Shown here: one piece after another, positions 10,130 through 20,799 of the stretch
How positions within the stretch are numbered: the first letter of the stretch is position 1
Layout: each line of letters opens with the position of its first letter
Source: Eleginops maclovinus
Taxonomy: Eukaryota; Chordata; Actinopteri; Perciformes; Eleginopidae
NCBI RefSeq assembly: GCF_036324505.1
Contig: NC_086360.1
Coordinates: forward strand, 15,159,293 to 15,223,292
Direction: 5' to 3'
Length of the DNA: 64,000 nt
The notes under the pieces: model-generated
Seen by the model: only the letters and a program-made list of their open reading frames with translations
Databases searched by the model: none
Told to the model about the DNA's origin: nothing
Program-made: the position numbers and the translations under genes

Positions 10130-10390
10130 ACTGAAACTAGATCTGCTTTCACCGCAACACGAACTTGCTCCAGATGGCTGTCTGATCATACTCAGATAAA
10201 GTTCTACCTGCATAAATTCTGTTAATTATTTAACATAGCATCCTCATTATATTTCCCTTTATTCCCTGCCTTCAGGAGGCGAGCACAGGGGCAGGAGCTG
10301 TGATTGGCTGAACACAGTGGGTGGGAGACAGAGCAGTGACAGGTAGCAAACGGCTACTTTAGGCAGTTTCATTAATTATTTCGAAGTTGC
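10130..10390. promoter_or_regulatory. Candidate atoh1 3' enhancer
   Basis: This GC-richer island in AT-rich DNA starts about 2.1 kb downstream of the atoh1 stop codon. It contains an E-box in the context CCAGATGGC (CAGATG, 10171-10176), which fits the Atoh1-preferred CAGMTGG-type site, an inverted CCAAT (ATTGG, 10303-10307), and a GTGGGTGGGAG stretch (10317-10327) of the GLI/ZIC-like GC type. In mouse the autoregulatory Atoh1 enhancer lies about 3.4 kb 3' of the coding region, with an essential E-box and Zic1 input. Placement and motifs match that arrangement; homology was not tested. Confidence 0.45.
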
Positions 10391-10523
10391 TTTTTTATTT
10401 ATTTTTTCACCGTTTTTGTATCGCACCCCTGAGTCAACCAGGCTTTGGACACATTAGATAAGTGGCAAATAAGTTGGAGAAGAAACAACTTCGGCAGCAG
10501 TTGACAGAGAGAGAGAAAGAGGG

Positions 10524-10526
<3 letters not shown>

Positions 10527-10603
<77 letters not shown>
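10527..10603. repeat. (TG)n microsatellite
   Basis: An uninterrupted TG dinucleotide run of about 77 bp, preceded by a short GA-rich stretch. Reading frames through it are artefacts. Confidence 0.98.
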
Positions 10604-10605
<2 letters not shown>

Positions 10606-10628
10606 TGTGCACAAAGTCCTTTCTTTAG

Positions 10629-10760
10629 TTGAGAAAGTGTGTTCCCTCTCGAGTCAAATCCTCGGGGACCCGGTGGGGACCCGCGAGCGCTCACCAGCTG
10701 ACAGCGCGTGCTTCGTTGAGGCCATCCAACACCTCGGCCCACGAGCCTGCCAACAAAAGC
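10629..10760. promoter_or_regulatory. GC-rich block with a CAGCTG E-box (weak candidate element)
   Basis: A 130-bp GC- and CpG-rich stretch between AT-rich flanks, beside the (TG)n tract and about 1.7 kb downstream of atoh1. It contains ACCAGCTGAC (CAGCTG at 10695-10700). Composition and E-box fit a regulatory block, possibly a second part of the 3' enhancer, but nothing else supports this. Confidence 0.22.
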
Positions 10761-11215
10761 CTAAAATTAATGCACGCTCCCCATTACCTAGAATTCACCA
10801 ATTGGAAGACATGGCAACAGTTCAGAAAATAGAAAAAAGAATCCGCGAATGATGCGAAACTTGTTGCAGGGTAACAACCCTATGTGGTATAATGTGCATG
10901 CAGCGTGTCTGTGCGTTGCCATACACATTTCAGAAACACAGGACTGTGGGCCAGGGGGCGCGTGGACTTGCGACATATGGCGAGCGAGCGCGTGTTGCAC
11001 ACGTTTCATGTCGCCGTCAGTTTACGATAAATTACGTAAGAAGATATCAAGTTTCGAAAGTTTCCTTAATTAAATGGAAAGCACTTGTGTGGTTTAACGT
11101 ATATCATTCACTTTGTTCCTTCAAACTTTTATTTGTTATTCATTATCTGCTGAACTCTAATACTTACTTAAAGCTTAGTCTAAGGCAGCTTACTAGATGC
11201 AGATTTCGTTAGGCA

Positions 11216-11218
<3 letters not shown>

Positions 11219-11287
<69 letters not shown>

Positions 11288-11312
11288 GTATATATATAGT
11301 GTGTGTGTGTGT
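11219..11312. repeat. Compound self-complementary microsatellite (TG)n(TA)n(CA)n(TA)n(TG)n
   Basis: The tract runs TG about 14 times, TA about 13 times, CA about 8 times, a short TA stretch, then TG again. The TG and CA blocks on either side of the first TA block are reverse complements, so this forms a long perfect inverted repeat able to extrude a hairpin. Confidence 0.95.
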
Positions 11313-11619
11313 TTATATAGTTTGTATTTCTATATTCATAACATGTACCTTATTATTATTATTACTATTATTATCATTGGTCGATTTAATTGCCAAGAAG
11401 CCACTAACAAGCTACAAATATCACCTTCAATCAACAATACTCCTACTATGATAAGAAATATTATAACTGTCTTATTTTTGTATTTAGTTTTCAATGTTGA
11501 AAATTATATGGAGGTATAAAAATATAAATGCATTTTAAAACCCAGAGTTGATAATAGAGTTATGGTGAGGAGGTTATAAACAACACAGACAGAAAGAGAG
11601 AAATATATTCGTTTGCTTT

Positions 11620-11625
11620 TTTATT
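11620..11625 (-). terminator. Candidate poly(A) signal of atoh1
   Basis: TTTATT on the plus strand reads AATAAA on the minus strand, about 840 bp after the atoh1 stop. A closer hexamer (12446-12451) is only about 12 bp past the stop and is probably part of an (AAT)n run. Which site is used cannot be decided here. Confidence 0.3.
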
Positions 11626-12463
11626 TTCAAAATCAAAATAACATAATAAATGGCAAAATTATAGTTCTTCCTGTAACTATGGAGTTATAAAAAGCAAATC
11701 AAATGAAACATATCAGCAATAAATAGATGTCAATTAATCTCATCCAGTGAAAGCAAAAGACACACAGGTTGATCTCTAGATACAAAAGAAAATACAAAAG
11801 AAGGCAGCATTGATGGCTACATTAAATAGGATATTTGTATGGAATTGGCAGTAGGCTACTAAAGTAGCAAACAAACAGTAGTCGTGGTTTGGAAACAAAA
11901 GTCGCATTTCTCAAGCCTCTGGCTTGTATATTTTTAAAGTGCACATTATGAACTTTTAAAGTTGCAAAAGGAAATACATTATACTTTAAAATTCACAGAT
12001 ACAAACAGAAAAAAAGATCATATTTAAGCTACAAAATGTTATTTTCTTTTCATTATTATCCATAAAGTCATGATTTGTGGAAGACAGCTTTTTGGTCGGA
12101 GTGACGTGGGAAATGCCCATGGCTGTGCTGCGCGCTACATGGCAGAGGGGTCTTCCAGCCACGTCTCCATGGAAACTGGAAATTATGGGCTAAACAGCTA
12201 TTGGCAGAACCGAATTAGGCCTTTCTCACACACACAAAAAAACAAGATTAAGACTATGTTACATGTTGATAAAAAGGAATAAGTCTATTTTCTATTTTTT
12301 TCTTTGAAAAAGCAAAACTTCAAATTAATTTTGTTAGCAACATATAGACTGCATATTGACACTGTAGGCTACGGCCATTATGTTTGCTGTAGGCAACATT
12401 GAGACTCTAATAGAGTCTGTAATTATTGATATTATTAGGCTATGTTTTATTATTATTATTATT

Positions 12464-13272
12464 TTAGTAGGCAACAGTGGGGTGATGATGATTATGATGG
12501 TGGTGGTGGCGCTGTAGCTTGAGTTCAGATAGGTCATCTTCTTCACTTGAGTGGAGCTCCATCGCTATTTCATCCGAGTCACTGAAGTGAGAGTGCGGGG
12601 AAAACTCTCCGTCGCTTCGGGGAGAATCTTTCCTCCCATCTCCGACTGGTACAAGGGAACTGCCTGCCCGGGTGGAAGGAGAAGGCGAACGCATCGCTTC
12701 TTCAACCATAGCGGAGAACGAACCGTCGTCGAAGCTGGGGCGGAAAGGAATCCCGCTAATATGGCCAGCCGTTGCCGTCCTACAAGTGGTCGGGGACGGG
12801 GAAGCCCTGTCCTTCGCTCCGTCAATACCACCGGTGGCTGGAAGCATAGTGTCACTTTTTGGCGAGTTGTTGGTGTTATTTGAGCCGTCGTTACTGCTGT
12901 TTTTGGAGGTGACCGGACCTTCGAGCAGATCTGCAAGGGCGTTGATGTAAATTTGCGCCATCTGTAAAGTTTCATATTTGGAGAGCTTCTTGTCGTTGTC
13001 AAACGCCGGGATGACGCTGCGCAGCTCGTCAAATGCGTAGTTAAGCCCGTGCATCCGTCTCCTCTCGCGCGCGTTGGCGGCCACGCGCCTCTGCTTGTGG
13101 ACTCCGTTGTGAGGTCTGCTGGACGGAGCTCTCTGTCTCGTGGATGTCTCGTCATCCGACCCCGTGGCCGTGCCTTGAAGACGGCACAAGTCCCTGACTT
13201 TGAGCGAAGAAGAGGAGGGGCTCTTGGCAGTTCTCCTGTAGCTGGGAGGACTGGAATCCGGTGAACCACTCT
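12464..13272 (-). CDS. atoh1: atoh1 exon 2: bHLH transcription factor Atonal homolog 1
   Basis: Encodes residues 91-358 (the last two bases of codon 91 onward) and the stop. The bHLH domain (about 151-207) has the Atonal-class basic region [12 protein letters not shown] and the helix 2 block [22 protein letters not shown] before it and [13 protein letters not shown] near the C-terminus are hallmarks of vertebrate ATOH1 rather than Atoh7 or Neurog. Atoh1 dimerises with E proteins, binds E-boxes, and specifies inner-ear and lateral-line hair cells, cerebellar granule cells and some gut secretory cells. The protein ends with a His-rich tail ([15 protein letters not shown]) beyond the Ser/Asp/Glu-rich block. 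The acceptor TTTTTCAG at 13273-13280 joins exon 1 in phase 1. Which teleost paralogue (a, b or c) it is cannot be fixed from sequence alone. Confidence 0.93.
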
Positions 13273-13574
13273 CTGAAAAATAAAGACGCAAGAATTTATT
13301 GAACTGTTCTGGTTTGATTAATTTATAATAAATGCACAACCTGTTGAGGATGATTAAATGTTTTTTGAGCATAACAATGTTATAATTGTATAGGCTTCAA
13401 AATAACGGCACTTAAGCTGACTGTTAAGACAAGTAATTCTAATTCTGCCTTGAGACCCATAACTGCGATAAACCCACTGCAATCCCAGATGCCTGTTGCA
13501 TGTGGGGTTGAATTGCATGTAATGGTGTTTTTGAAAAGTGTTCGAAAATGGACACTATTAGCGATGTTTCTCAC
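13273..13574 (-). other. atoh1: Intron of atoh1
   Basis: A 302-bp intron inferred from a GTGAGA donor right after CAAG and a TTTTTCAG acceptor. The flanking phases match (phase 1), giving the junction YQ-E-SGSP. Reading through instead from either side meets stops or loses ATOH1 similarity. Confidence 0.8.
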
Positions 13575-13845
13575 CTTGATAGGAGCCGGTGCTGTTGCAG
13601 GGCGAGTGCTGCAGGTAGTCGGGTGAAGTGGCGTGTGCCACACAGGTGCCAGAAGGCTGCACCGGAGCCAGCCAGGCGCGTGGGTCACTGCCGCTGTCCA
13701 CGAGTGTCAGCCCAGATTCGTAGCGAGACTCCTCGCGCTGCTGCTCCCCAATCCTTTCCCCAGATCTCATGCTCTGCAGCCGCGCGTGGAGCACTGCCAC
13801 CTCCTGTGCGCCTCTGTTCCAGTCTTCCACACTTTGGACATCCAT
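13575..13845 (-). CDS. atoh1: atoh1 exon 1: N-terminal region of Atonal homolog 1
   Basis: Encodes residues 1-90 and the first base of codon 91. The start is the ATG at 13845, with an excellent context (AAACATGG); the open frame extends slightly further upstream but only from a TTG. The segment SGSDPRAWLAPVQ (about 51-63) followed by YLQHSP (77-82) matches the conserved N-terminal DPRAWL...YLLHSP block of mammalian ATOH1, so this is the true N-terminus and not an unrelated reading frame. The region has no enzymatic or DNA-binding fold. Spliced to 13272 the protein is 358 residues, close to mammalian ATOH1 (about 350). Confidence 0.88.
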
Positions 13846-13993
13846 GTTTCCAAACGAACTCAAAAAGTAGGAAAAGTTGACCCGACTGAATCAATAAGTT
13901 TTATTGGAGGCACCACTTCTTTCCTGTCGCACTTCGTGAGTATGACTGTCGCGTGCTGGACTCCTTCTCTGATGTCTCAAGGCGCAGCGTCCG

Positions 13994-14056
13994 TTTAAAA
14001 AGCGGCACGCGCCTGGGAGCCCCCCTCCTCGCGCTGGTCGCGTGTTGACGTCCAAT
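13994..14056 (-). promoter_or_regulatory. atoh1: Probable atoh1 core promoter (TATA-like and CCAAT box)
   Basis: On the minus strand a TATA-like TTTAAA (13994-13999) lies about 150 bp upstream of the ATG, with an inverted CCAAT box (14052-14056) about 55 bp further up. The surroundings are GC- and CpG-rich. A CACGCG (about 14006-14011) and a CACGTG (14179-14184) are possible HES/Hey sites, which would fit Notch repression of atoh1. The start site itself is not determined. Confidence 0.5.
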
Positions 14057-14185
14057 GAGAAGTCTCGGTAAGGCCCGAGAGAGGTGATTATGACCCCTGA
14101 AGCCGGAATGTTTATGATAATGTTACAATTTAAGGAGTGTTTAACAGGAGGGAGATAAGGGGAACCTCCCACAGGACGCACGTGC

Positions 14186-15540
14186 ATGGTGGTGACGTTT
14201 TTAGGTAAGAAGCGTGGTCAGCGTGAGACTCGCAGCTGGGACCGAATTATTATCTGTGCGTGGGTGAGGAGGAAAAACCGGTAGGATAAACCCTGAAAAG
14301 GGTTCATTTTCTTTCGTCCATTGTCTGAAATGTTCTTCTGCACTGTCTGGCGTAAAGGCTGCATTTAATTTAGCATCCCATTGTCAGCAGTTGATCTTGA
14401 ATATTTACTGTAACCCCCAACTCCAAAGTTTGAATCACCAAAGAAGGGGCATCACATCTCGCATAAATGTGCCCCCTAATCAGTTCAAATAATGAAATTA
14501 TTATTTGTCAAATCTGAAGCAATAACGTTATTTCATCCCTTAGTGGGGACACAAATTCAGGGAATTTGTTGATGAAGTTAAAAAAGTTGAGGGATAAAAA
14601 TCCTGGCCAAAAAGAGCTTGGGGCGAAGTTACTTGATCAACAGTCAGCTGGAAACACTTTGGGGCTCCATGGGGCTCGCACACTCAGTGTCAATTCATTC
14701 ATTCTCAGATCATCTCCAGTTTCCATTTTCCTTTTTAGCGGATCTACAACCGTTTGATCCAACTCTCGCAACGCCCTGCCAGTAGAAAGGACTTCACAAT
14801 GGAAACATGAGCAGGGGGCTCGCGCTAAACACTGTTACAAGTTGTGTGTGGTGCGGCGCGGTTGTAACTGCAATATCAATCAGCGAGATATAGGCCTACA
14901 CGCACACACACACATACACAGACACAAATACTCGCACAGACGAAATACGATGTTTAGTGACAATACATTATTTCCAATATTCATTATTTAAAAAAAAAAA
15001 AGGTGCACACAAAATCAAAAATGAATATCGTTCAGCTGTTTGGGTAACCAGTTTACTGATCAAAGCAACCATGCTTACTGAGATCCAAACATTAGGCCTA
15101 ACCTGGCAAATGAACAATGGGCTAATTGCTGAGTGGAAATTGACAATTTCACCTAATTATCACGGTGGATTTAGGAATTTAACTGTATCTATATGTTAGA
15201 TACAGTGGCCTAATGTATGTGCCACAATGACCGAGGGATGGTTAGGTTAGCTAGGCTACCTGCCCAGTCCAATTTATCACAACATTCTGTAAAATGAAAT
15301 AATTGCAAAATCTAATGCACGAAAAAAATAGAAGCAGACTAAGACTATATTTATAAAACACCACCACCTTTATAATCAAAGACATAAAACGCTTATCGAT
15401 GTTAAACATGTGGGCTTCATTCTCTAAAGACAATGCTGCTTTAACTACAGGCGAGCTGGAACTTGTGGGAAGAAATCCCCTAATTTCAGAGATAACCCGG
15501 CATCAATCTTTTGTATTTTTTATTCATGTATTCATCATGG
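14186..15540. other. Upstream flank of atoh1, no gene recognised
   Basis: Mixed-composition non-coding DNA. A CAGCTG E-box lies near 14231. A short CA-rich patch and an (A)n run occur at about 14900 and 14990. No coding or transposon features were recognised. Confidence 0.4.
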
Positions 15541-15880
15541 GGACGTCTTGTGGGCCAGAGGTCTGGCGCCGAGCGTTCGCCCCCTCTTCCCACCTACAAG
15601 CCCCCATCCAACGGGCCGGGCCGGGCTCCTGAAGCTACCGACAGGTTGGATATTGTAGCTGGCGATTATTAAAGTGTCGGAGTCACAATGGAGACTCTAT
15701 GTTCCATTGGTCACGCCTAGGGGTTCCTCGAGAGGGAGAGCAGGGAGGCTCCCATTCCAATGCGCAAGAGGAGTCTGCGTGCTGCCGCTTCTCATTCCCA
15801 TCTCCCGGGAGACAGGGGCGCGACGGGCACGAGACCGGGGTCGGAGGAGCTGGACAGCGATTTCGAAACTCTGAAACCTT
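15541..15880. promoter_or_regulatory. CpG-rich block upstream of atoh1 (candidate enhancer or conserved element)
   Basis: A 340-bp island of high GC and CpG between AT-rich flanks, about 1.7 kb upstream of the atoh1 start. It holds a SOX-type ACAATGG (15685-15691), CCATTGG (15704-15710, also a CCAAT box) and an AT-rich ATTATTAAAG homeobox-like word. SOX2 is a known activator of Atoh1 in hair-cell progenitors. The frames inside look like composition effects. It could instead be a promoter for an unrecognised transcript. Confidence 0.3.
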
Positions 15881-18776
15881 AGATTCACTACATGGTAGGC
15901 CTACTGTTTTTGTAGAAATGCTAAACAATAATAATGTCGAGGCTCAAAAGGTAGCCACACCTAAGGAAACTTTCTTCTCTCACAACTTTTACGTTTTCCG
16001 TACAAATACCTGAACAACAAAGTGCTTTTGAGAACTAACAATACACACATGTTGTAAGGGTACACATGTAGGTCCAGTTTGTACTGCTTTAATGAAACGT
16101 TTCTTCATCTCCCCAACCAGCAACGTTATAATGCTAATTATAACTTGATGCTATACGAGTTTATCAAGTATTCAATAATGTCAGGGAAAACATTTCAGAT
16201 ACGTTAAGGCATTTATATCAATCAATTATAATGATGCATTCGGGACATTTTGTTTTGAATGTGTCGTTGTATTCAATCTTTTTAGTAAAAATATTCAGAT
16301 AGTTATTCCCCTTTTTCTAATGACTTACAATTTAGTCCAAGTTGTTTAACTCCCATCAAACATGTTCAATGCAGATACACTTTTAACAAAAAAGAGCAGG
16401 AACATTTTAGGAACAGGTTTACTCTTCATAGAGGTGAGTTACAGATTATGATAATTATTGATGCTGACTCAGATTTCTTCTCTGCCTTGTACAATAAGAA
16501 CAAAATGTCTCGCATGATGTCAAATTGGTTATTACTTAATGTGTCAAGGGAAATTATAAGCACCATCAATATCTGTTAAAAATGAACTATTTCCATTCAT
16601 TTTCGATAATTTGGGGACTATCTGTCATTTATCTTGTTGAAAAGCATACAGTCAGAGAGAGAGACTTGAGGTCTGAGACAATGGGGAAGGGCTAAATAGT
16701 GGCACCAACTGGTTAAATTGGAGAACTTCAATGTAGTGCTCCACTGAACTTGACAGCATTGGTCCCAGCAGTGTGTCTATCAAGCTGTTAACAGCAGTAC
16801 ACAGGCCTTTGAAGTGATAGACCATTTGAAGTGAAAGACACAAAAGCTTTGCTCATGCTTGAACTTAAAATATATTCCACGCATCAAATCATCTTATTTC
16901 ACAAAGAAAATAAAGATTTAAAATGTTATAGTTGGCATTTGTAATTTCACTTTTACCCTATGTCCCAAATCTATAGGTTTAATGTTGAAGCTATAACAGG
17001 ATACTACAATCAACTTTGCAATAATTAAATGACACACTGCATCAACCCATTTTAGAAAGAAGTTGCCTTTGCTTATTATAAAAACAATGTAAACATAAGG
17101 GAGAATGAAGGAGAATTACCTTTTAACCCTTTGATAAAAGCATACCTACCAGTTTCTGGATCAACCTACCGGTAAGATGTGACTTGTGCAGAGTTAGTTA
17201 CCATTTCTAAGAGAGAAGACGAGTCGCATGCGCTGGAGTCAGAAAGCTGAGGAGCGGAAAAAACTTTGCCACTTTAAAAGAAAGATGTTATGTCGTCTTT
17301 AACCTTTGTTCAACATTGACTGTACACTTATTTGAAGGTGGAAAGTTGCTCTTTAGCGAGGTGCCTCCTATATGCTCGTTTCTTAGAAAATGCACAGATG
17401 TTTGAAGCAAACAGAGAAAAAGACAAAAGCGATTTAGCATTAAGGAAAACATTACTTTGACAAGTCAAAGTAGTGAGGACACTTTCCTGTGTTTTGTGGG
17501 ATGCATGCAAGAGGTGAGCCGTCAAATTACAAATAATCTTTAACGGTATTCAAAGCTGTTGATAAATGACAAGATGTAGATTTATTCACCATATTTTATA
17601 TACTGTTGTCTAACTTACCACAAACAGGAAAATATCATACCTCTGTAGAAAACCTGTTTATTAGACAAATTATACACAGAAAGCTTTGCCACTTGTAACA
17701 GAGGCCCCAGTTTGTTCAGTTTTTGAATAATATGCAACACATACAACAAAATAGGCCTATATTAAATACTGTACATCATACATTTTTGAAAATTCTCAAG
17801 TAAATCCTGTAGTTCTATGTATGAAATAAAAAATGTTAACATATAGCGCAAGAGCAAGTTTGTGCATGCTTTCTTTTTAATCAACTTGCCACTTTTTGTT
17901 ATTTAGCCAGCAAATAATATAATGAACTCAGGATGACATGATAAAAGCAAAAAGTTTGTGTTGACCATGGGCAGAACAGGTATAAAACCAAATGCAGTAA
18001 TGTGACCACTTAACTCTACACTATAGCTCATTATGATATACTCTTTTCTTTTTGTTAAACAAAAATAGCATCAACATGTAAAATATACAATTTTATAATG
18101 TCTCTTTCATTTATACTAAATAAAACCTTTGAAATGTCTGTGTCCTATTTGTCATTCAATAGCCATACTGTAGCCTAAGAAAATAATGCCTAAGAATGCT
18201 TGCTTCAAAACACTGTGGCTCGACTGAGTTCTGTACGCACAACATTTTGCAGTTTTAGTTCTTAAAGATAACAAACTGAAAACTGGTTTCTAAACAACTA
18301 ACATTATCATTTATTAATACAGTGTTAGTGAAGAAGATTTGGTTCCATTTCGCCACCCCACCCCCTCAAAATATTCATTTTATGATCTCACTGTCCTGTT
18401 CTTCTTCCCCGCCACAAAATGCACCTTAATGGTCTGGTTTGAATTAATTGGCACTTAAAAAAAACAAGTTATATAAACAGTATTCTTAACATTACAGTAG
18501 GAAATAGAAGTATGTTTCGGACTTATCTCACAAAAGGCAGCCACTGGGTTCTGATGGTTGTTGATTCTGCGTGACATTCCTATGACCCTCAAGTGCAACG
18601 ACTGAATTGCTGCTCTAAAATGTTTCCAGTTTGTTGTGATATTTTGACTGGAAGCCGAGAGGGAAAAGCTAGCTAGTTGACATACGTATAAGGCCTGTCC
18701 TGAAGATGTTGCTGCAATGGCTTCTCCAAAACACAAATTATACTCCCTTTCATCACATGAACCTGATAAGAAGTGA
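15881..18776. other. Intergenic DNA between atoh1 and grid2, no gene recognised
   Basis: AT-rich sequence with short reading frames of no recognisable similarity. No microsatellite longer than about 20 bp and no transposon ends were noticed. Regulatory elements may be present but cannot be singled out without comparison to other fish. Confidence 0.4.
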
Positions 18777-18782
18777 TTTATT
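18777..18782 (-). terminator. grid2: Candidate poly(A) signal of grid2
   Basis: TTTATT on the plus strand (AATAAA on the minus) is the first canonical hexamer met downstream of the grid2 stop, about 1.55 kb away. A second is at 18310-18315. Neither is backed by transcript data. Confidence 0.3.
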
Positions 18783-20329
18783 AACTCCAACATGACACAA
18801 CCTAACATAATGAGCTTTTATCTTTTAAACACCCAGGCTATGGCAGCACTTAAATTAAGCAAAACAAAGAAAAATCAAAAATAAAAGTTTGAATGACTTA
18901 ATAATGCAAAACCAGAGACTACAGCACTCATTTAGCAGTTTTTCAAAGTTTGCTGAGAGAAAAAAACAAGTAGACAGCTCAGAACAATGTTATTTTTTGT
19001 ACTTCCTGACCAAAACACATTCCACGCAATAAAATCTATTTTTTTCAAAACAAAACTCAATAAAAGACATATAGTAAGCATAAGCTTTTGGAAGTCTTTC
19101 GGCTTGTCTTTTATGTTTTTTCTTCTTTAAGTTGTTTTTGTATCATCCCTTTTTACTATCCCTCTGAGAGTCTGATAAGAGGATCTCACCTTGACTTTAA
19201 AAGCAGATAGCACAGTACAGGTGAGAAAGAAAAGGTCAGATCTACATACAATCACTTACAGGTCTGTGGGCACTGGTACAGTGCAGTGGGGTTGACAAAG
19301 AGTCTACAATGTGCATCAAAGTGTTGAAAACAGTTTCAGACTGATGCACCAAAATGGCAGAGATACTTAAAGACCGACGCACCAAACTGGTGATTCAGTG
19401 TCATATTGTTGCACTGTCATTGCGTTTAAGCAGTATTCAGATGGATTCACCGTGATGGGGTCAGTGTGAGTTCAACTGTAAAGTCTTAGAGTAGTCTTGC
19501 CCCCGTATGGACACCACCTTGGACGCATTTAGAACCCCAGGTATTGGTGAAGCAAGAGAAGAGAAAACTCAGTATGGGCTCCCACATAGTGAAAAGGCAG
19601 AGTAAAAGTTGAGAAGTGGAGTCTTCCAGTATTCACTGAGATCAGGCCTTTTCAAAACTTCAAGCAGCTGCTGTATGTATTCCCAGGGCTACCGACAAAA
19701 TTATAGTTATAAACGCCTTCATAAAATAACAACTCAATAATTGCTTAGTAGTGTGAGCCCCTTAGAGTTGATAATGGCTAACACACAACCTATCATCCAC
19801 CAATGGCAGCCCTGGAGCAAACAGGAATATATATGTGTTTCCTGTGGTAGGAGTTGTGTAAACTAAACCCTCCAAGAGGGGATTTAGATAATAATAGTCA
19901 GGTCATTTCAGCAGATCTCCATTACATGAGGCAGTCCTCATAATGTAAAACAGAAGCAATAGAAAAAGATCCCCTTTCACACATATCACTAAAAATAATC
20001 CCCCAAACAATCACAAGAACAACAACAACAAAGCAAAGATTCAACCCTTCCCACCCCCTTCCCTTTTTGCACCTTACCAGCATGTTTGCAGGAGGATAAG
20101 GAACACCCAAAAAGACCTCCAGCTCTTTTGTCTTCTCGACATAAAAATTGGACACCCCTGGAAACACCCAAGCAGAAACTAAAAACATAAAGATTCCTAT
20201 GTACACCTCTCTATCGGATTTTTTAGCTTAGCCATAATGTATTTGTTCTATCATCCCATGACTGACCCTAGCCACCTCACCTCCTTCTGCTCCTCTTCCT
20301 CCTGAGCCAACCATATCCTTAGAAACTCC
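18783..20329 (-). other. grid2: Probable grid2 3'UTR
   Basis: The stretch from the grid2 stop codon to the first AATAAA downstream has no coding potential. Its length depends on which poly(A) site is used. Confidence 0.35.
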
Positions 20330-20785
20330 TCATATAGAGGTGCCCCTGTCTGGATCATTGCCATATCCAAAATTGGGTCCTGGACCTGTGGGCTGGTAGG
20401 GGATGGAGGACATTGTTTTAATAGGGCTGCGGAAGAAGCCACCGTTGGGGGCTCTCTGCCTAAAAGGGCCCACCCCGCCAGTCCGGTGGTCTTGGAGGAC
20501 GCCGCCACCGCTACCGAAACCAGCGGAAAATCCAGCAGCGGCTTTGGCAGAGAGGCTGCGGCTGAGGGTCTGGATCTGCTCGGGGATGAAGGTGGTGGTG
20601 GTGATGTGGGTGTTGCGGAAATCGCTGATCTGCTCAAGTGCCTGGCGTGCCGCTGGCAGGGCATCCATGTCAAGGGGTGTTAAATCGACGGAAGAGGTGG
20701 AGAACTGCTTGTGGGGGCTTTCATCCTCGGTGCACAAGCTGTTAACCCGGCGGTGTAGGTGCTCCAGGTCGATCTCCTTATCGTC
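20330..20785 (-). CDS. grid2: grid2 last coding exon: cytoplasmic tail of glutamate receptor delta-2
   Basis: Encodes the last 151 residues and the stop. It begins [18 protein letters not shown] after a CCACCTGCAG acceptor and ends [15 protein letters not shown]...NDPDRGTSI. This is the GluD2 intracellular tail, whose final residues bind PDZ proteins (PTPMEG, delphilin, PSD-93 in mammals) at the parallel fibre-Purkinje cell synapse. The phase-0 start fits the donor at 31031. Relative to my recall of mammalian GluD2 there is a Gly-rich insertion (about residues 98-108 of the exon, [11 protein letters not shown]). GRID1 is the alternative, but the tail wording and the atoh1 neighbour favour grid2. 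Confidence 0.95.
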   Translation of the reverse strand, partial: DDKEIDLEHLHRRVNSLCTEDESPHKQFSTSSVDLTPLDMDALPAARQALEQISDFRNTHITTTTFIPEQIQTLSRSLSAKAAAGFSAGFGSGGGVLQDHRTGGVGPFRQRAPNGGFFRSPIKTMSSIPYQPTGPGPNFGYGNDPDRGTSI

Positions 20786-20799
20786 CTGCAGGTGGGGAG

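Noticed and set aside
12565..13269. 234-codon frame overlapping atoh1 exon 2
   Set aside because: Alternate frame of a GC-rich coding exon with no domain; the bHLH is in the other frame.
13273..13372. Atoh1 starting within the continuous frame upstream of exon 2
   Set aside because: The residues before 13272 show no ATOH1 similarity and include the acceptor TTTTTCAG; the conserved N-terminus is in exon 1.
13846..13863. Earlier start for atoh1 exon 1
   Set aside because: The frame is open but begins at a TTG; the ATG at 13845 has a strong context.
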